From: Drosophila pseudoobscura
Lineage: Eukaryota > Arthropoda > Insecta > Diptera > Drosophilidae
Direction: 5' to 3'
Length of the DNA: 64,000 nt
Assembly: GCF_009870125.1 (NCBI RefSeq)
Contig: NC_046683.1
Span: 10,230,001 to 10,294,000, forward strand
Part shown: piece after piece, positions 33,769 through 45,654 of the stretch
Layout of the letters: the number at the start of each line of letters is the position of its first letter
Numbering within the stretch: the first letter of the stretch is position 1
Translations under genes and position numbers: made by a program
Notes under the pieces: generated by a model
Told to the model about the DNA's origin: nothing
The model's input: only the letters and a program-made list of their open reading frames with translations
Database searches by the model: none

Positions 33769-36585
33769 CTAACTGGCCCTGGCCTGGAGCCGGGCACAGC
33801 GGGGACACGGCTCGCTGCGTTTGGCCCTCCAGCAGCTGTAATGGGAGCAGGTGCCGCATCCCACGCAGCGTTCAATCTTCCGCTGCCAGGGATAGAGTAG
33901 CTCGTTGCTCTTGCAGTATTCACACACAAAGGCCCGGCCCACGCAGAGCTGCAGGAGAAGAGGATGCAAGAGATATAGCCAGGGGGAAAGATCGGATCAA
34001 CGGATCACACTTACCACACAGTTTTTGACATGCTGCTCGCTCAGCAGGATCAGTTCCTTGATGGAGCGGCTCATGCTGCTATTTTGCACATCCACAAAAT
34101 CGCACATGGACCACATGTCCCCATCCTGGGTGAGGTGCAGTGGTATGGCATTGAAAAATGCCGATTCCCTGGCGGAGGAGAAACGTTTACATTATGTTTT
34201 ATTGCTCGATCCGAAGCATCCGATCCACTTACCTCGTTGCAAAGCGACAGTTGCCAATGAATTCTTTGACCGACTGCAGTTGGATGCGGCGGCGACGCGC
34301 TTTGGCCAGGTCTTTGTGCTTTGAATAGAGCTGTGCATTCAGGTCGGGTACATGGAACAGCGGAAACGTGTACATCTGCTCGATGAGGCGGTAGGCGAAC
34401 GAGGATACCGGATAGCAGCGAAAGTCCCAGTTCTGCAGGATCTTGGCGGGTATGGCCGAGATCTGATTGCGATGACAGCCCGTGCACAAGTACTTGCCCA
34501 GGTAGCTGCAGTACCGGAAATGATGCTGGTATTGGCGTGCAACTCGCATTCCGCACCCGGCACACCGGTTCCCCTGGCGACTGAGCTGCTGGGAGCGACT
34601 GACGCTCGGATGCTCGGTAAAGATAATTTGCTGGCGGGGCGGGGCCCAGGTTTTGGTGCCGCGCGTCATGCTGGCTCCGGCGGCCTTCTCCTTGTCCTGC
34701 TCCTGCTTGGGCATTGGGAGCAGCTGCTGCGGCGTGTCCTGCTCGGAAACGAGCCACTTGAGGTGTCCGACCCTCGGCAGTTGCTGATCGTTGAAGCGGG
34801 AGATGAGCTGCAAGCCCACGGCCTCGGCACTGTGGCTGCTGTGACCGCCTTCCAGAGAACCCATCTGCTCCACGTACGGCATCAGATCGGGTTCCGTTGA
34901 GAAGGCGGCGGCACTGGGCTTGGCCACGTCTTTCCGGCGGCTCCATTTCACGTGCTCGATGGCCGTGATGCAGGCCTCTGATATACGAAAGTGGGCGTTC
35001 TCCTTCTCCAGGTCCGTGTTGTTGTGCGTGTAGCGGGACATCTGCAGGAAGGTGGCCAGCGACTGCTGGTCCATCTTGTCGCTGCTCAGGGTGCTCCCCG
35101 GCGTGGCACTGGCCGAACTGGAGCTGGTCGCCTGGCTGCCGTCGCCGTAGCTGCCATCCGCCATTCCAACGATGTCCAGCGGGGCAGTGCTATAGTTCGA
35201 GGGAGATGCCACGGCTGCTGCCGCTGCTGCCTCATCCAGCATGCTGACGCCCTCGAAGAGGGTCTGCTTCTTCTTCAGCTTCCTGCCGTTGACTGGGAGG
35301 AAGCTGTCCAGGACGCCGCCGCCTAGGCCGTTCAGATCCTCGCCCAGGCCGCGATTGAACCAGCTCGTATACACAGGCGGGGAGCCAAAGAGATTCGTTA
35401 GAAAGTTGTTGAACGGCGAGGCCCTGATGCTGCACTGGGATTGGGACTGCGACTGGGTTTGGGGAATCTCCGCTGGTTGGCTGCCTGTTTGATCTGTCCA
35501 GATCTTAATATCATCGCAATTGATCAGTTGGATGCGCCGCGGACTGGTGCTGGACGTGCTGGTGCTAGAGCGGCTCAAACTGCTGTGGAAGCTGCCCGCC
35601 GAGGTGGAGGGCAGCATGTTTGCATCAGCAGCCGTTCTGTTTGTGCGGGGACTGCTGTAGGTCTGGCAGCGCCGACGGGCCGCTTCCTGCTCCTCGTCCT
35701 CGTGGTACAGATTGGGCAGACTCTTGCAGCGTCTCAGCCTGGGCAGGCGCTGTTGCAGATGCAAATGCGGATGCAGCTTCTCCTCCGGCACCACCTGCAG
35801 ACGCGGCGAGATGCTAAAGTTTGGCTGCGAGCAGGTGCGTCGATGGCGCAGCTGCCTGTGTACCTCCAGCTGGCTGAGGAGGCTGCTCTGGTTGAGCTGC
35901 ACCGCGGTGAGGCACACAAACAGCGTATTGGCTTGCCCCGAGTGGCGCAGAAAGGCTACCTCTCGCTGATAGTAGCAGTCCAACAGCTCCTTGTCGGCCA
36001 CCAGTGACTGCAAGCACTGAGACAGGCAGCGCGCCTGCAGGCATCGAGTGATCCACAGGCGGAAAAACTCATCGACACTCCGCGGCGAGTGATGTGGCTG
36101 CTGCTCGCTCCAGCGACGATAATGTGGCTGCTGCAGCTTCATCTTCTCCTCGCTGGTGAGCAAAAACTCAAAGTCATCGGCGAGACGCTGCAGCTCCCCG
36201 CTGCCAGGCTGCGGCTGCAACTGATAAAAAATTGCATGAGCATTCGTCATCGCAACGGACACGACACACACACACTCTCTCTCTCTCTCTCTGTCGCTAT
36301 GCTTACCACCAGCCCGTGTTGCAGGATCTGGGAACATGTCTGGACCAGCATCTGGAAGCCATCATCGTTCTTCGCTTGGAACCAGTAGTTGGTGGCGCGT
36401 CGCAGCTCCGTGAGCAAGCTGGTGGCAACCACTTGCTGTTGCCTTAGCTCTCGTCGATCATGCCTCTGCTGGGTGGCGTCACATGCCAAAGTTGTGGCTG
36501 CTGCAGTCTGAGTTGGTGGTGCGCTGGCCATCATGCTCTTGGTACAATTGCAGCTCCCCCTGCTAGGCGGCGGCTCTCCACGCAT
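33769..36585 (-). CDS. Rubicon: Rubicon, RUN-domain autophagy/endosome regulator
   Basis: Negative regulator of autophagosome and endosome maturation through the Vps34 PI3-kinase complex and Rab7 in related animals. Four exons: 36307-36585, 34233-36220, 34015-34168 and 33769-33948, all GT/AG, giving 866 aa. The N-terminal third holds a RUN domain spanning the first intron (LLTELRRATNYWFQAKNDDG … FRLWITRCLQARCLSQCLQ … YYQREVAFLRHSG). A long Ser/Gln/Ala-rich disordered middle follows. The C-terminal Rubicon-homology domain, from about residue 640, starts CAGCGMRV and includes FRYCSYLGKYLCTGCH, NWDFRCYPVS and a final Cys-rich zinc-binding part (CEYCKSNELLYPW, CVGCGTCSHYSCW, CPRCARL). Starting from the ATG at 36585, the product retains every family block. 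A motif-1 element 70 bp upstream marks the promoter. Related D. melanogaster gene: CG12772 (from memory). Confidence 0.93.
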
Positions 36586-36654
36586 TGTTTACCTGCCACA
36601 TTGTTAATTATTCAATTGTTTTCGAGTTTATTTTGTCGCAGTGCTTGTTGTGAC

Positions 36655-36665
36655 CAGTGTGACCA
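36655..36665 (-). promoter_or_regulatory. Core-promoter motif 1 of Rubicon
   Basis: TGGTCACACTG on the minus strand is a perfect match to Drosophila Ohler motif 1 (YGGTCACACTR, bound by M1BP), about 70 bp upstream of the Rubicon ATG. A second partial GGTCACA overlaps it. Confidence 0.65.
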
Positions 36666-36689
36666 CGCACCGGTCTGACACTAAGAAAG

Positions 36690-37480
36690 AATTCAAGATA
36701 TATTATACATATTCCTCGTTTTTGATATTCTGTAGAATATTATTAGCTAGATAAAACATTTTGCCGTGCCCAGATAATTTGATACGATTTATGAGTCATT
36801 TTTTTAATAACTGGCTTACTTTTAATACTTGCTTTTATTGGATCTTGTCTAAAAAAAGGTTTTAGCGAAATGGTTCAATTAAAAGAAGGACTTAGCGAAA
36901 TTGGTCACACAAAAAAACGAAAGAGGATAGTCGTTCATATTGTTAAATTTTTATATTCCGTTGAATAATTCTGGTTAACTAAAACCCTTAGTTCTGCCCA
37001 CATAATTTTTGACCATTGATGAATGAATTTTCTGCAAAATTGGCTAGTTTTTAGTCCATGCTTTTATTGTATTTTGACTAAAACAAGGGTTAAACAAAAT
37101 GGTTCAACAAAAAAAAACAGTCGCAATGTTGGTGGTATTTGAAGATATGATGCGTGTATAGGCATTTGTATACCCCATTTCGTTAATATAATATGTAGAT
37201 AATATGAAGATAAAACGTAATTAATAAAGATCTTTTCTCAAATTGATATATTTTAAACATATTCATGAATATGATTGGTATCTTGCATATATATTTCTGG
37301 ATCCTGATACCTTTTCTTGGTCTCTGTCTCTGGTCAGCTCTAAGCCCACAATTTTACCCGATTAATAAATCAATTTGCTACAGGACTGATCAATTTTAAG
37401 ATCTCATTTTTGTTGGATGGTTTTTAATATAAGATTTAAACAAAACCGGTAAACAACAATTTCCCCCTAATTCATTTTCT
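36690..37480. repeat. Repeat cluster, about 228-bp unit, upstream of Rubicon
   Basis: Same family as 31850-33420. Landmarks at about 36725 and 36953 are again 228 bp apart. They are followed by the same tail (ATACCCCATTTCGTTAAT … CCTGATACCTTTTCTTGGTCTC, about 37170-37330) and a degraded third unit. The orientation is the same as in the other cluster, so Rubicon lies between direct repeats. Confidence 0.8.
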
Positions 37481-39000
37481 GTACAACTACATTTGTATGT
37501 AATTCCCAAAAGCGACCCCTGATGGGGTAGCGTGTAAATTTCAAAAATTTTTGGCCGCTTGTTTTTCATTTAAGCCACATAGAAGCGCCACCAGACATCA
37601 GGCTATCGATTATATCATTAGATGCTAGAGCTGAGCGCCGAAGTTTGAATGTGAATTATTGACAAGTATTTAAACGCAATTCATTGAAATAAATTATGCA
37701 TGGAAGAACCGTTAGAATTGAAATTTAATAGATTGATGAAATTGATTAAATATACCGTCACATACAGATATTCCGTAAATACACCTTCAACTCATTTTCG
37801 ACGTCAAAATATACATGAAAGTAGTGTTGTGTTGATGGGCTGAGTGATGGATGCGGCCTTTAAATACGCTCGCTCCCCTCTAGATGGCGCCACCTAATCG
37901 GCTGTTTCCACTAGGATTGTGTCATGTGCTTTGCGTCTTGCCGGAGACGCAGTTTCATAACAACAAATAACTAGCAATTTAAATATAAAATTTTGGCGCG
38001 TTAAACTTATGGCTGAGGGAAACGGTCAAAATGTACACAAAGTGTTTAAAAAAACAAAGTTTAAAATATTTGTATCATTTGCCATAAGGATGCTGCTGGA
38101 TATCGATAGCGATAGGAAACTCGCGGCAGTGTAAAAAGGATACAATACTTTTTAGGTTCGATACAATTTATCGCATGATATAATAGGCCCGCGGTTTTTC
38201 AAATTAATTGATCTAACGGCGGCAAGTAATGAATAAATACAGAAAAATAATTTCGATAATTCCAAAATAAAATAAAGGAAAATAAGGAATAATATCGACC
38301 CAGAAACAAAAGGCTAGGTAGGCTATGTGCTGTTCTTCTTCCGCGAACTGTCGATGGAGTTCATGGCAAGTCCGTCTACTGTTGAACTGTAACCTATTCG
38401 TGTGGGCGTTCACATGAAACAGAATCCACAGCTGCCATTGGCTGAAACCCCTCCCTGCGCAAATAGTGGCCAAAATTTGTTCGGTCCAAGGCGTTATGGC
38501 CACGCCCACACCACCCCCCTCCACCCAGCTGTCATTGACGGTGGCGTTGACGCTGGCTGCGCTGCGCTGCTCAGCTCTGCACAGCTCTGTGCTGTTCCCC
38601 ATTTTGGGTTGCTCCTGTAGCGCTTTCTCTTTCGCTCTTTTGCTGTTGCTGTGGGGAGTGGGAGCCGGAGTCGGAGTGGGTGCATGTCCGTCGTGGCTGT
38701 CGGGCCTGTCGGTGTCCTGTTTGTTTGTGCTCCGTTTGTCGTATAAGTGATGAGTCAATTAACCCAGCATTCCTGGAGGCCACATATTGCTTTAATTAAA
38801 CAGACAAACAGGAATTGTTGCAACAGCAGCAACAGCAGCAACACAAGCAGCAGCACTACTTTTCGCCACCATTTTGATGCCACACTGCCCTGCCGCACGG
38901 CACTCTTCTTCTCGCTGGTGGCGTTGCTTCTATTTTGTGACTTTTGTGGGGATTTTCTACCATTTAAATGGGAAATAAATATTTGCATTTATTTTGAGTA

Positions 39001-39026
39001 CACACACACACACACACACACACACA
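39001..39026. repeat. (CA)13 microsatellite
   Basis: Uninterrupted CA dinucleotide repeat. Confidence 0.95.
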
Positions 39027-40808
39027 TGCAACCTTGAAAGCAGGTGGCGAGGAGGTGGGCAGGGGTGGCCTTTTTTACTGTATGGGCGGTACTTCTCTTA
39101 ATTAAACTTTAATTACTTGTAATTAATCAGGCTGATTGATGTGTGTCCTTTCCTTTCCTTTCGTTTCGTTTCGTTTCTTTTTTTTCCACCACATTTTCAT
39201 ATTTTCACTTTTTCCAGGACACAAATATAAAAATGCTGATGCTTCTGTATTGTTTCTATGGCTACAATATAATTACATATAATATATGTCTGTATATGAA
39301 TAATTAATGTATGTATATAGTGGCTCTGAATGTTCTGCATACGTACAATGAATATGAATCCCTTTCAGAGGGTATTAAGGGGTTTTTTTTTGTGCTGTTA
39401 AAAGAAATACATTAATTGTGTGATTTTTTTTTTTTGAATTTCTAGCATCCTTTTCATGCTAAAAATATATATGTGCTCTAGCTTGAACCATTACTTTTAG
39501 AGTGGGATTCATCCAAGGCTACAATTTTGTAATTCAATAAAAATAAAATAATATTCCCAGCGAAACACACACAAACAATTCTAAAAACTATTAGCTATTT
39601 TATTATATACCAAAAATTAAGCCTGCATAATTATTTCCCATCAATTCTATATAATTCTGATAAATATTTTTTTAAATATAAATTAAAGTAATTTAATTAA
39701 TTAAATTTGTCAAGTAAATTAACTATGTGCATAAAATATATCAATAAATTATCTAAGCACCTCTAAAAACTCTTAAATTTAATATTGTATATTATGCCTA
39801 AATTTGTAAATAAAATATTCCATAAAAGCATCAAAAATTACCTATTAAATACTCAATAGTGGACAATTCCAGGACATAATTCAATGAACACTTTTATTCC
39901 AGAATTGTGCAACGAAATCCATTCCGTCAACGAAAACGCTTTTGAAAATTTAAAAAATCTCCGCTTTGGGGCAATATCTTGTGTCTGAAGGATCCAAAAA
40001 TTTCGACTGACAAATTAGGGGACACTAATAATCCCTATATAATTCAAGGGCTGGCTGCTGGCTGCTGCCTCCTAATGAAGATGAGTGCGATGATGATGGG
40101 CTATGGGCGGATGGTGATGATGATGATGATTGGATGGACAATGGGCGAATGTGAACCGCAGCATATGCACACAGGGGGAGGTTGGCAGGAGGTGGGGCGC
40201 TTGTGTGCATGCAAATTTGCTTTGGCGAAATGCAATTGAAAGGAAAGGGAAACAAAAGCGAGGAACAGCAACAACAGCAGAAAACAGAAGCCCAGGCGAT
40301 TGAGTGAGTCCTGGCTCTATCTACGTCTCTTTTCCTGCCCCTAGTCCTAGTCCCCTCTCTTGTCCTCTGGTCTGTTCATGTCCTGTCCTGTCCTTTGCTG
40401 TCCTGTCTCTAAAGGTTGTTTGTGTGACGATGGACAATGAGTGGCGGAAACAATGGGCCACATCTGAAAACAAATTTTGCATGCAAAATGCAACAAACAA
40501 AAATAGTAGAATTTTTAATTCCAAAAGCAAGATATGCGCAGAGGAGGGAAGGCCAAATGCTGGAATAGGAATAGGAATAGGAATGGAAATAGAAATGCTC
40601 GCATGTGTTTTCCACTCAATAAAGGATTTCCACTTGAATGTTTTGTCGGTAGAAACAATGCGAAACGTAACCAAACAAAGGCAAATAAAGAAAATCGACC
40701 AAACAGAATCTGCAAAACGAATTTTTATTTTTCATTTTTCGCCCACATGTAAGCTCCTCCTCAATGGCAGGTGACTGGTTCCTCCCCCCTCCCCCCTATC
40801 CCTACCAA

Positions 40809-40825
40809 GGGGGGGGGGGGGGGGG
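40809..40825. repeat. Homopolymeric G17 tract
   Basis: Seventeen consecutive G. Such a run is prone to length change and assembly error. Confidence 0.9.
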
Positions 40826-42085
40826 TAGGAACTTGCACAAGATACCACTCGCTGCATAAAAAGGAAACACAAGTACAGTGCGCTTCATGGCTGTAGAGCG
40901 CTTATGTGGTAAGTGGCCCTGTAATCACAAAAAACAAACAAACTTTCAAGGACGGCCACTGTTTGTGTGCTGATAGCAGATGACTTTTAACCATTCGATA
41001 GCAGACTCTTAGCACTTCGATAGGAGACTTTAAAGAACTCAATGGCTACAATTATTCAACAACTTTTTGGAGTCTTGAAAATCGTTTACAACTAAACTTC
41101 AATGAAACCTACAAATACCTTTCGTAGAAGATATACAAGTGAAAGCCCTTTGGAAAGTCATCTGGCATAGTGCGATAACTCGATAACGATCCAACACGAT
41201 TATCCTGACAACATTGATCGCTTTTCGATTACCATTCCCCCCATCACTCAGCAGCCATTAATCGCCTGAGCACCCAACACAATTGCAGTCGCGAAACGCA
41301 CTGTACTGTATCCGAATATACCTATTAGACGTAACGCATATGCGATGCAATGCGATGCGATGCCCACACTTGATCGACTTCTGACTTAACGCAGCTCTGG
41401 CGTTCAGAATGCAATTTAGCGAAGAACCTCGCAAATCTCCCGAAGAGAAATACAATGAAAAAAAAAATTCAATATAAAGAAGCGAAACAAAAAACGAAAA
41501 AACGAAAAGTAACTCGGATATGAGAGGGACTGGGCAATCATCAAATAAATATTGTACGATGGGTGTATGAGTGAGTGCCCTCTCATCCTTCGTCCTTTTC
41601 TTTGCTTTGTATGCATCGCCGAATGTAAATAGAAGAAAGAAAAAAGAGACGAGACGAGACTCCGTCAAAGTCGAAGAGAAGTCCTTTGAAGATATTTGAT
41701 ACAAATTGAAAGCGATGATCTGGAAACGTCGAGTCCCTCGTCTGAGCCATAAACCCTCTCCAATCTCTCGGCTCTTGGCTCTGTCTGTCGATGATTGTTT
41801 ATTTTTCTGCACGAAAGTGAGGGAATTTAATTCGCCAGATCGATTGCGGTAGTTGATCTTTAGAACGTAATTTGTACTCCCTCTTTGGTGGTACATCTCA
41901 TGCAAATGGATGCAGAGAGAGCTATAGAGGCGGGATTGATTCATTTGTCGACAGAGAGAGATGATTGAGGACAGATTGATTGATGACTGTTTGGACATAC
42001 ATACTCTAGCGAGTAGAGAGAGCTGAATATGAGATAGGAATAGAATAGATCCAAGATCTACAAGTCAAAGCTTCTACGAACATAA

Positions 42086-42232
42086 AGGATACTCAAAGAG
42101 TATAAGGGACATAGAAATGTTGTGTAGGTGTGTGTAACACCCGTAAGGAAACGTTTCCGACCCCATAAAGTTTATATATTCCTAATCAGCATCAACAGCC
42201 GAGTCGATATAGCCATATCTGTCTAGAGCTAG
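42086..42232 (+). mobile_element. DINE-1/INE-1-like fragment
   Basis: Plus-strand copy of the end of the family seen at 3208-3680: ACTCAAAGAGTATAAGGGAC, GTGTAACACCC, AACGTTTCCGACCCCATAAAG, TTCCTAATCAGCATCAACAG and GCCGAGTCGATATAGCCATA. The remainder of the element is missing or too diverged to follow. Confidence 0.7.
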
Positions 42233-43175
42233 AGCAAGCAAATTTTGTGTGGAGACCCCTGTGATATCATTTTTGATTCGTATACTTAACGCGACGCTGT
42301 AGGATCAGTCACTGAAACCATCACTAATACAAATCATTTGCCATCTGCGAGAGCTCTCAACAACTGCTCCCCCTCTCACTTTGTCCCTGAACTCCCGGCC
42401 GCCCCGCCTCCCCTCTCCCCTACCAAATTTCAACTCTCATTTTTTACAACTTCCGTTTGGGACGACAAAAAAAAAATTGCATTAGGAAATCACTTTGGGC
42501 ACGCATGTGTGTCCTGGGTCCCGAGGAGTCCTGGGTCCCTCCAGTGTTCCTCTTTTTGGAAATCCTCCGCTTGGCCCTCACACAATTTTTTATTCGTTCT
42601 CGATTTTGTTTTGTTTTTTGCACGTCGCGCGCCGCCCGCGACGAATCGAGCCCGGCTTTCTTCTCCGTTGTCCTTCTCCGCTCCCACCACTGTGATTTGG
42701 TACCCTGGATAGTTGCGGGAGTACTCGCACAGCGGGCATGTTCGACACGAATCGACATGAAGATATCTATGAAGGTTAGTCATTTCCAAACGGAACAGGA
42801 TTTTGCCATTCGATATATTATGATTATGATTATTATGATATGTATTTAATAAGTATACGACTTTGATCAGTGATTAAAGAAGACAGTTTAAAGTTAAAGT
42901 AGGGAATAAACTCGGGGGAAAATCACATAATACTACTACTACGTCATATCTATTGGTATACTTTTATATAATCCTTTTTTTTCTGGGAGTATGTATAATA
43001 GTGTTCGAATGGTGGGCATCCCATAGTCGTGACTGTCGCTAACAGGGTATGGTGCCTACTTGTTCCACCTTGACTTTGCTGCCCCTGGGGTACCCTCTGC
43101 CCTCTGCAATCTCCCTTTCCCTTCGCTCCCTCTGCTGCTACTTTTTTTATGGGCAAAACTATAATTGCCGAGGAG

Positions 43176-43205
43176 GACGACGACGACGACGACGACGACG
43201 ACGAC
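43176..43205. repeat. (GAC)10 trinucleotide repeat
   Basis: Ten GAC units. A shorter GAC run lies at about 57073-57091. Confidence 0.9.
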
Positions 43206-45611
43206 AGTCAGTCTGGGCAGAGCGGCCATCATTTGGGATTAGTTTGCTGTCCGTTCGCCTGTCCGCCGCGTGTGTGTGTTTGACCTTTTGCATCTGCCAG
43301 AGGTCGTAACAGGAAAGCGGGCGAGTGAGTGAGAGAGATAGAGAAAGAGGGGAGCCGCCAGGAAGCCGTGCTCGTTATGGAGTCACGCTTATTGCTGTTG
43401 TTGTTGCTGCCTCGCCTCTCCTCTCTTTCTCTTTCTCTTTATCTGTGCCTGTCTCTGTCTCTGTCTCTGCCTATATGTTCGTATATGTATAAATTGAGAT
43501 CCCTAAATGCTGACAAAGGCCACTAATTCAATGGCAATAAAACGGATATTAAACACACATCGAAACTCCCTACCGGCTACCGACATGTCATGTCCATGGC
43601 GTAAGAGGAGGAGGGGTGGTGAGGGGGGGGGGGGGGTGAATGGTCAACGAAGGTAGGGGGGCGGGGGGATAGCCCCCCATAGCTTCTGATATTTCCCCTG
43701 CCTCTACCTTTCTCTTTCTCTAGCCGCTTGCGTCGTTTGCATTAATGAATTAAAAATTGGAAGAATTCTTTTCGATCGCGGTTACCGGTGGAAGGGGGAT
43801 GGGTGTGGGGGGGGGAGGGGTTATGGAAAAATGCGTTCAACGGTTGCTGCTTCTACCTTACATTTTTTTATGAAAGAAGAGAAAAATCTGTAAAGAAATC
43901 GTTTGGAAAAGTACCCTATAATCAGAGGATATCCCCATGGAGAGGAGAGTATGACCTTCAAGGGAATTAATAGATGATAGATCCAATAGTTATAAGAATA
44001 TCTGGTTAAGTAATATAGTTCTATATAGATTTCACTGAGTATTGGATTCTGTTGGAAGGAAGTGTTGTTGATTGTTGATTGGTGATTGTTGAAGAACGAT
44101 GTCTAGCGAAGAGAATGCGAGAGTAAGCGGCATACTTCGACAGTATCACTGTGGGTGCCCCTCGGCTCTCTTCAAATAGAGATGGGGTATTCCACAAGTC
44201 GATCAGTATCGATCCACACCATCTACACATACCTACATATTTTTTTACGACTCTCGGCTGTCCCCGAGAGAGCTGATCACTAATTCATTTTTCCAATTTT
44301 CCAAAAGGTGGAACCGCAGTTGGAGAAAAAAAAAGAAGGAGGAGATCGAGCGATCGAGAGATCGAAGCGGGATCGAAAGTGGCGATCAATTCATTATGGA
44401 CCGTAATTTATGGCCCTGCTGTCAACTGTGGACAATTGCGCGGCTGCAACTGGTCTTCAATCGGTCTTCAAACGTTGCTCTCTGCTCTGCTGCTGCCTCC
44501 TTGGTGCCTTGGTGCAGTGTCAAAGGTCACTCACATCGTCTCGAGTTGGGCCTCGAATCAGGTGCACCATACGCCGGGACAATGGCCATCTCTCTATGAC
44601 AACTGTCCCACACCAGCGTCTTCCCTTTTTGGGCCTCATAAATTAGCCATTACCAACCAATTATCAAGGCAGGGCCCAGACAATGGCCCAAGGGGCGACG
44701 AGGGAGACCGGGAGACCGGGAGAGACCTGCTGCAAGGAAGGAAACAGGAAGTTCTCGCCTCTGGTCCGCCTTGGTCTTTGTTCCTCTGGGAATCCGGGAG
44801 TCCATCAGTCCGATTCCGATTCCGAGTCCAAATCCGGTAGCAGACTTTCATTCTTTTCCATTTTCCAGCTACTGTGCGGTCGCAACTTGAGGAAATGTTC
44901 CGCAAAAAACACTCGATGACACTTTTGGCCACTGCCCTGGCAGGAGGATGACAATGAGAACGATGAAGCTGATGATGAGCCGTTCAGGAGGAGTGGGAGT
45001 ACGGGGACCTGCGGAAGTTGACCGGATATTGGACTGTCTTTGATGATGGGAGTAGGGCAGAGCTGGAATGAGGGGAGCACTTACAGGTGGGTGGTCCCTT
45101 AAGGATCTTAGGGAATATCTTCTGGCCCAAAACGGGGGAATATGTTCAAAAGCCCGGACGAATCAACCTTCTGGGAAAAATGGCCACGTTGGAACAAGAA
45201 AATAATGGGCTTTTCTAACAGAAAGTATAATAATCTTTGTCCAAGAAAAAGCCAAACATTCAAAGGCCATGTACTTCATAAAGAAAGCCTCCATAGAACA
45301 TGTAAAATTTCATGATAAGCGATTAATAATCGATGAATAAATCATAAATCATTTTTTAGTGGTTTTTGGAAACAGTACACAGGCTGAGAAATCAGGAAGA
45401 ATCGATGTATTACTTCAAATATTTTATTCATAAATCCCATTGAAATAGTATTGAAATCAATTCTGATTGAAACTCTTTGCTCGAATCACAAACAATGGGA
45501 AAATCTCCTAGTGCAGGTTGTTTTAGTCAGTATTTGATTTAATTGATGGATTTCCCATCAAATGGAAATATTTTCCCATCAAAAGAAATTCAAAGTAAAA
45601 AGGCCCTCCCC

Positions 45612-45613
<2 letters not shown>

Positions 45614-45652
<39 letters not shown>
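45614..45652. repeat. (GA)n microsatellite, about 19 units
   Basis: Longest pure GA run in the window. Other GA runs are at about 20530-20550, 29739-29766 and 49026-49056. Confidence 0.95.

Positions 45653-45654
<2 letters not shown>

Larger units (their letters stand above)
37481..42085. other. Intergenic, no gene seen
   Basis: Contains a DRE TATCGATA at 38101-38108 with no attached gene, CAG/CAA repeats (about 38820-38855), a CA run (39001-39026), an AT-rich block (39540-39860), ATG-rich repeats (about 40085-40130) and a G run (40809-40825). The 246-codon minus frame at 41258-41998 has no recognisable motif. Confidence 0.5.

Noticed and set aside
34352..36007. Plus-strand frames of 182 and 188 codons
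   Set aside because: Antisense to the Rubicon coding exon, with no recognisable motif.
38101..38108. Perfect DRE as a promoter
   Set aside because: No coding frame starts within reasonable distance on either strand, so it is not listed as an active promoter.
41258..41998. 246-codon minus-strand frame
   Set aside because: Composition is Phe/Ser/Leu-rich from AT/purine-rich DNA, with no motif and no start context. It probably arose by chance.
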